Assembly (NCBI GenBank): GCA_013396635.1
Contig: WBMW01000147.1
Span: 1 to 64,000 of the forward strand
Reading direction: 5' to 3'
Length of the DNA: 64,000 bases
Source of the DNA: Penelope pileata
Lineage: Eukaryota > Chordata > Aves > Galliformes > Cracidae
Part shown: in pieces, positions 60,085 to 64,000 of the stretch
Numbering within the stretch: the stretch's first letter is position 1
Layout: the number at the start of each line of letters is the position of its first letter
Position numbers and translations under genes: made by a program
Notes under the pieces: generated by a model
What the model saw: only the letters and a program-made list of their open reading frames with translations
The model's database searches: none
What the model was told of the DNA's origin: nothing

Positions 60085-63000
60085 AACAATTTTCAACCAA
60101 ATCTACTTTTTAGACACAAAGTTAACTGTGTAAGAATGTACAACAAAGCAAACACATAGTAGATAATTTTAGGGGTGAAAAAATTTAGACTTCTGAATCT
60201 CTAAAAAACATTCAAAACTGTGAAGTATCCTGGAGACTCAATTTTGCATGTGTTGTGAACTTTGGTAAACCATGTGGCAACACATTGAGTACTCTGTCCC
60301 TTCTTTACCGTGCAAGGGAAGCAATATGTAAAGATTTGATTAAGAGAAAAAGGCTCTCTCATACCTTGCAAAAGAAAAAGAGGATGTACTTCAGCAAATT
60401 ATTCAGTCTTTGAAAGTAAAGACATATTTTTACTTTGCCAATTTTGAATGCAATTATTTCTATTATTTTTACTTCAGCCATGCCTTCAGGCCCCAAGTGA
60501 GATCAGATCCCCTTTGCAGACAGTGAGAAAGTTCTTCCCTGAAAGATTTTTCAATCTAAATAGACTACACAGACAAAGGATGAAGAAGGGAACAGAAGCA
60601 CTCTGGTGTGCTCAGAGATAATATTATAGGCCACAGCAGATCTGCCAACAGATTTAAGGTTTCTGCCTTTATATTCACAACCTTGACCAGGTTGGCTCAA
60701 GAATAATGTTCCCTCACTTTGAACTGAAAATATACATGGCAGTGTAATATTGAGATTTAATGTGAACCACGCCTCTGGTGAGAGCCCATACTCATACACA
60801 TAAGCAACATAAGTTTCACATAGTCGTGAGCATTTTCAATTTAGGAAAAAAATAACATTACAGACTTCATCGTTTTAGCATTCAGCTTAACTATAGCTTA
60901 TTTATAAGAAGCAACTGAATCTCAAAATTACACTTGGAGCTCAGAATACCAGCAGCAAGCAGCGATTTGCTTGCAAATAAAGCCAATTGATTCCTAGGGG
61001 GTTCTCTGAAACCTGCATAAGTTAGTCTTGTTATGTGGCAAAAAAATCTTGCATATTTACTTACAAATGGTTAACTCCATTAGTTCACACTTGATGAGGA
61101 TGCAATTCCTAGAGATTATAAATCTTTCTGTCCAACATGTGAGTCCTCTTATAAGGACACAACTATGTCAAAGGATTTTGTTGTTGTTGTTCTTCATAAA
61201 ACACATGAGAATAAGATATAAAGAATGACAGATTTTTCAAATTTTTTGTGAAAATTGTTTTACACGTGAAGAACAAAACTGTGACAATTCTCACACACTG
61301 AGTTCTACATCCTTACTGCACAAATTGTCAAGTTAAATTCTGTAGACTATTTTTTGAATTTGACTTTATACAAAGAAAATGTACAACTACTTAAATTTGC
61401 AGCAGTGTTTTACAATTAGTTGTCCTTTCCATATTGGGAAGACTGGCAAGATGCTTTTCTGCAAAGTATTTCTGGTGTGAACAGCCTTAAGAATGAAGCC
61501 TATAAATTTCTAAAAAGGACCCAAGGAAAGGATTTGCAGGCTGAGAAAATAGCCAGTCAGCTTGGTTTCACTTGCAGCAAATAGTGAGTTGAAGACTAAA
61601 AACGCAAATTAAAAAGGGTGGTGTACTTTGCGAGCAAAGCTTTTTTCACTTGCTTCGTTGGATTATTGGGTTTAATGATGCGTCTTTGTTATCCAGAAAA
61701 ATTTACTAGCTCTCATTAAGGAAGTCCCTAAATAATTCCAAAACACGAAACAGGGAAAGGCACATCTCTCTGCCTGAGCCATGCGCTGTCAGCTCCTGCT
61801 GGTTCCAGGAGGTGCTCAGAATCAGGAAAAAGATAATTATCATCTCGCACAAATGGGACTTTTCACTGGAATGCTGAGGCTGGCTCTCAAGCAGTCAAAT
61901 TCTCCACCCAGGTTACTCCCTGAATTCAGCCTACAGCTTTATCTAGAACTGGTTATTCCGAACTCAGCAGTGGAGGATAAAGCCTCCCTTTTTCTTATTT
62001 CCCCTGTTAAGTACTCCTGTGTACTTTTCCCAGACTAAACAAGCAACCCTGACCTGCAGCCATTTACTCTAACACAAACAATTAACTTAAAGCATTTGTC
62101 CTAACACGAATTCTGGCTCCATAACAACCCAGCATTCCTATGGGAAACAGCCCAAATTAATAACAGTCTTCTTTCTGCAATACCTGTTTTGCCCTCTTTT
62201 AAAGAGAGAGATAAGAAAACCCTTTTTTTTTCTTTTTTTTCCTCACTTTGGTCTAAGACAATTGATTTTAGTCCTAGAATGTCCCCCCACAGAATGTGTA
62301 CGATACTCACTGTAATGACTACAGTCATTGTCTATGTCCCTGTATCACATCACTCTTTTCCCTAAGAAAACATGGGAGTTAAAGCATTAAACAGATTTTC
62401 AATATAATAACCCATTTTCACACGCTCTCACTAGTCATTATGCTGTTTGTGTGGACTCTGTCCAAAACAGATGTAAATACGATGGGTTTGTTCCCCCTAC
62501 TTCAAAGTTTCAGTCAGATCCTTTTGCCATTTCAAATCATGTCAAAGTAGAGGATAAAAGCCATATGTATGTTCCCATAATTTTGAGAACAATTTAAAAA
62601 ATTTTTTGTTCCCCTAAATAAATTTGCTGGTCTAATCACATCAGTGGCCTTTCGCAGGCCCCATGAGATGAGCAGAAAGACAACATCTGCATATCTCTGC
62701 CTTTGTATCAGAGAAAGTGTGTGCTCCCCATTTCCACGCTCAGCTATAAACCCTCTTTCTTCTCCATTAAAGCACATTAAAAAACTACATTTATGAGAAT
62801 CCTCTGCCTTCAGCTATCTTCAAATCCCTTTGAGCAACAGCAGCAATTTCTTGTGTGCATCTACTGAAAAATGAAATGTCCAGTGCACTCACCACAAATT
62901 CAGATTTGTACCATTCTGTTCCCTCTCTTTGTAAAGGCTAAATTACTCCCTGGGATAGGGCAAAAAAAAAAAGGATAATTTCCTGTTTCCTACTAGAGCG

Positions 63001-64000
63001 TCTTTTTCTTGCTCTTTTTATTCAGCTGCTACCAGTGAAAGTTATTGCTTTCAGTTTCTTGAAAGTGAGGGGTGCTAAAGAGTTCAGGACATGATTCTCT
63101 GAACTTTAGGCTGGATTATTCTTTGTCCTCCTCTAAATTCTGCTGATTTAAAAATCTCACAATATCTACACAAGATGCATTGAAGATTTTACGCCAGCAG
63201 CTAACATTGTGGTCCAAAGAAAATGGTAAAAAGAACTGAAAAAGTACCTGGAGCTCCACAGTGTGTTCTGGAACATATGCATGTTTCCTTTCCTGCCGAA
63301 GGTTCCATTTGCAATCATACCATTATTCATCCATGACATAAAGCAAAACAAACAAACAAACAAGTGTCATAAGGGGCAATTCTTCATCCTCAGGTGGAGG
63401 GGGCCAAGAACTAGATTCAGGGAAGTTCTCATTGTCTGTAGCTGTACCTTCCTCCCAAGTTGAAACATAACAAGGGAAGAAAACTTGCTTGTGAGCCAAG
63501 ACCTCTTTGCTCAGGGTATGCAATGCAGGCAATGAAAAATTTAACTATGTGCATCAACGTCATTTAAAATGAGATGGATCATGTAACTCAGTCACAAAAT
63601 AGATGGAAAAAATTGACTTCATCTTCGATTCCTTTTTCTTCCTTTACCAATTACTCAGGTAAATTCCAGTAAATATCAGAGGAGCTCCTGGAGGTAAGAG
63701 TTTCCAGTTTGGCCTTTTGTTGTAGTTGCTACTGCTACATAAAAATGTTAAAATAAAAATGTAAAAACTATGACTTCTTTGGAGATGTTAATTCAGATAC
63801 CTGAACTTCTAGAAAATTTTTTCCTCAGTTTCAAAAATCCTACTATCCATACTCCATAAATAGAGTGTTTCTATATGCCAACAAAATGCTGCTTTGGCAG
63901 CCTCTGCTTATGTCTCCTGATTTCTTTAATTTACCTGTACAACCTTAAGTTTGTATTCCCATATATATATATATTTTTAATTCAACATATTAAAATCCTG
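60085..64000. other. Unannotated DNA with short simple repeats
   Basis: An ACAA microsatellite lies at 63345-63363, a T-rich run at 62223-62241, an A-run at about 62962-62972 and an AT repeat at 63961-63975. Frames of 65-85 codons have no recognised domain. I see no gene, RNA or dated transposon. Confidence 0.4.

Noticed and set aside
1..64000. CRISPR arrays, tRNA/rRNA genes, bacterial-style operons, retroviral gag/pol/env frames
   Set aside because: None was seen; there are no regularly spaced direct repeats, no cloverleaf-like sequence and no retroviral protease, RT or integrase frames. The only RT remnants are from LINEs.

Overview
The window reads as a stretch of bird (avian) nuclear DNA. 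It is AT-rich and has no recognisable protein-coding exon, rRNA, tRNA, operon or CRISPR array. The main evidence for a bird is four CR1 LINE copies on the + strand, at 9258-10349, 25124-25645, 29215-30212 and 59267-60084. Three of them end in the ATTCTATG-type 3' repeat typical of avian CR1. A mariner remnant of the Galluhop type at 17286-17831 and several very old sauropsid or amniote repeats agree with this. None of the open reading frames looks like a host gene; those with recognisable similarity are decayed transposon reading frames.

Layout. 1-9 kb: an old sauropsid repeat (210-450), a CpG-retaining block that may be a conserved non-coding element (1141-1740), an old CR1/L3-type 3' end (about 3757-4120), a cluster of RFX X-box motifs (6699-6796), a GAAA/GGAA microsatellite (7023-7116) and a MIR-like fragment (8455-8570). 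9-14 kb: a CR1 copy, an L2-like LINE remnant on the - strand (about 11345-12302) and an old CR1 fragment on the - strand (13441-13690). 17 kb: an internally deleted mariner with matching terminal inverted repeats and TA target sites. 22 kb: a MIR/CORE-SINE. 25-30 kb: two CR1 copies that share a 311-bp block differing at only 2 positions, although their flanking CR1 sequence is far more diverged; the first copy stops at the only ambiguous base (N, 25646). 30-57 kb: mostly unannotatable DNA with simple repeats, two unusual inverted repeats (31669-31711 and 53643-53695), an old CR1/L3 piece (39060-39380) and two CNE-like blocks. 57.3-57.7 kb: a purine- and GC-rich island bracketed by a 10-bp direct repeat, probably an unclassified insertion. 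59-60 kb: the best-preserved CR1 3' end. 60-64 kb: nothing beyond simple repeats.

No host genes work together here. The window is best described as intergenic or deep intronic DNA. The most interesting points are the RFX-site cluster, the mosaic CR1 pair and the unclassified insertion at 57.3 kb. All family assignments were made by reading the sequence without a database search.
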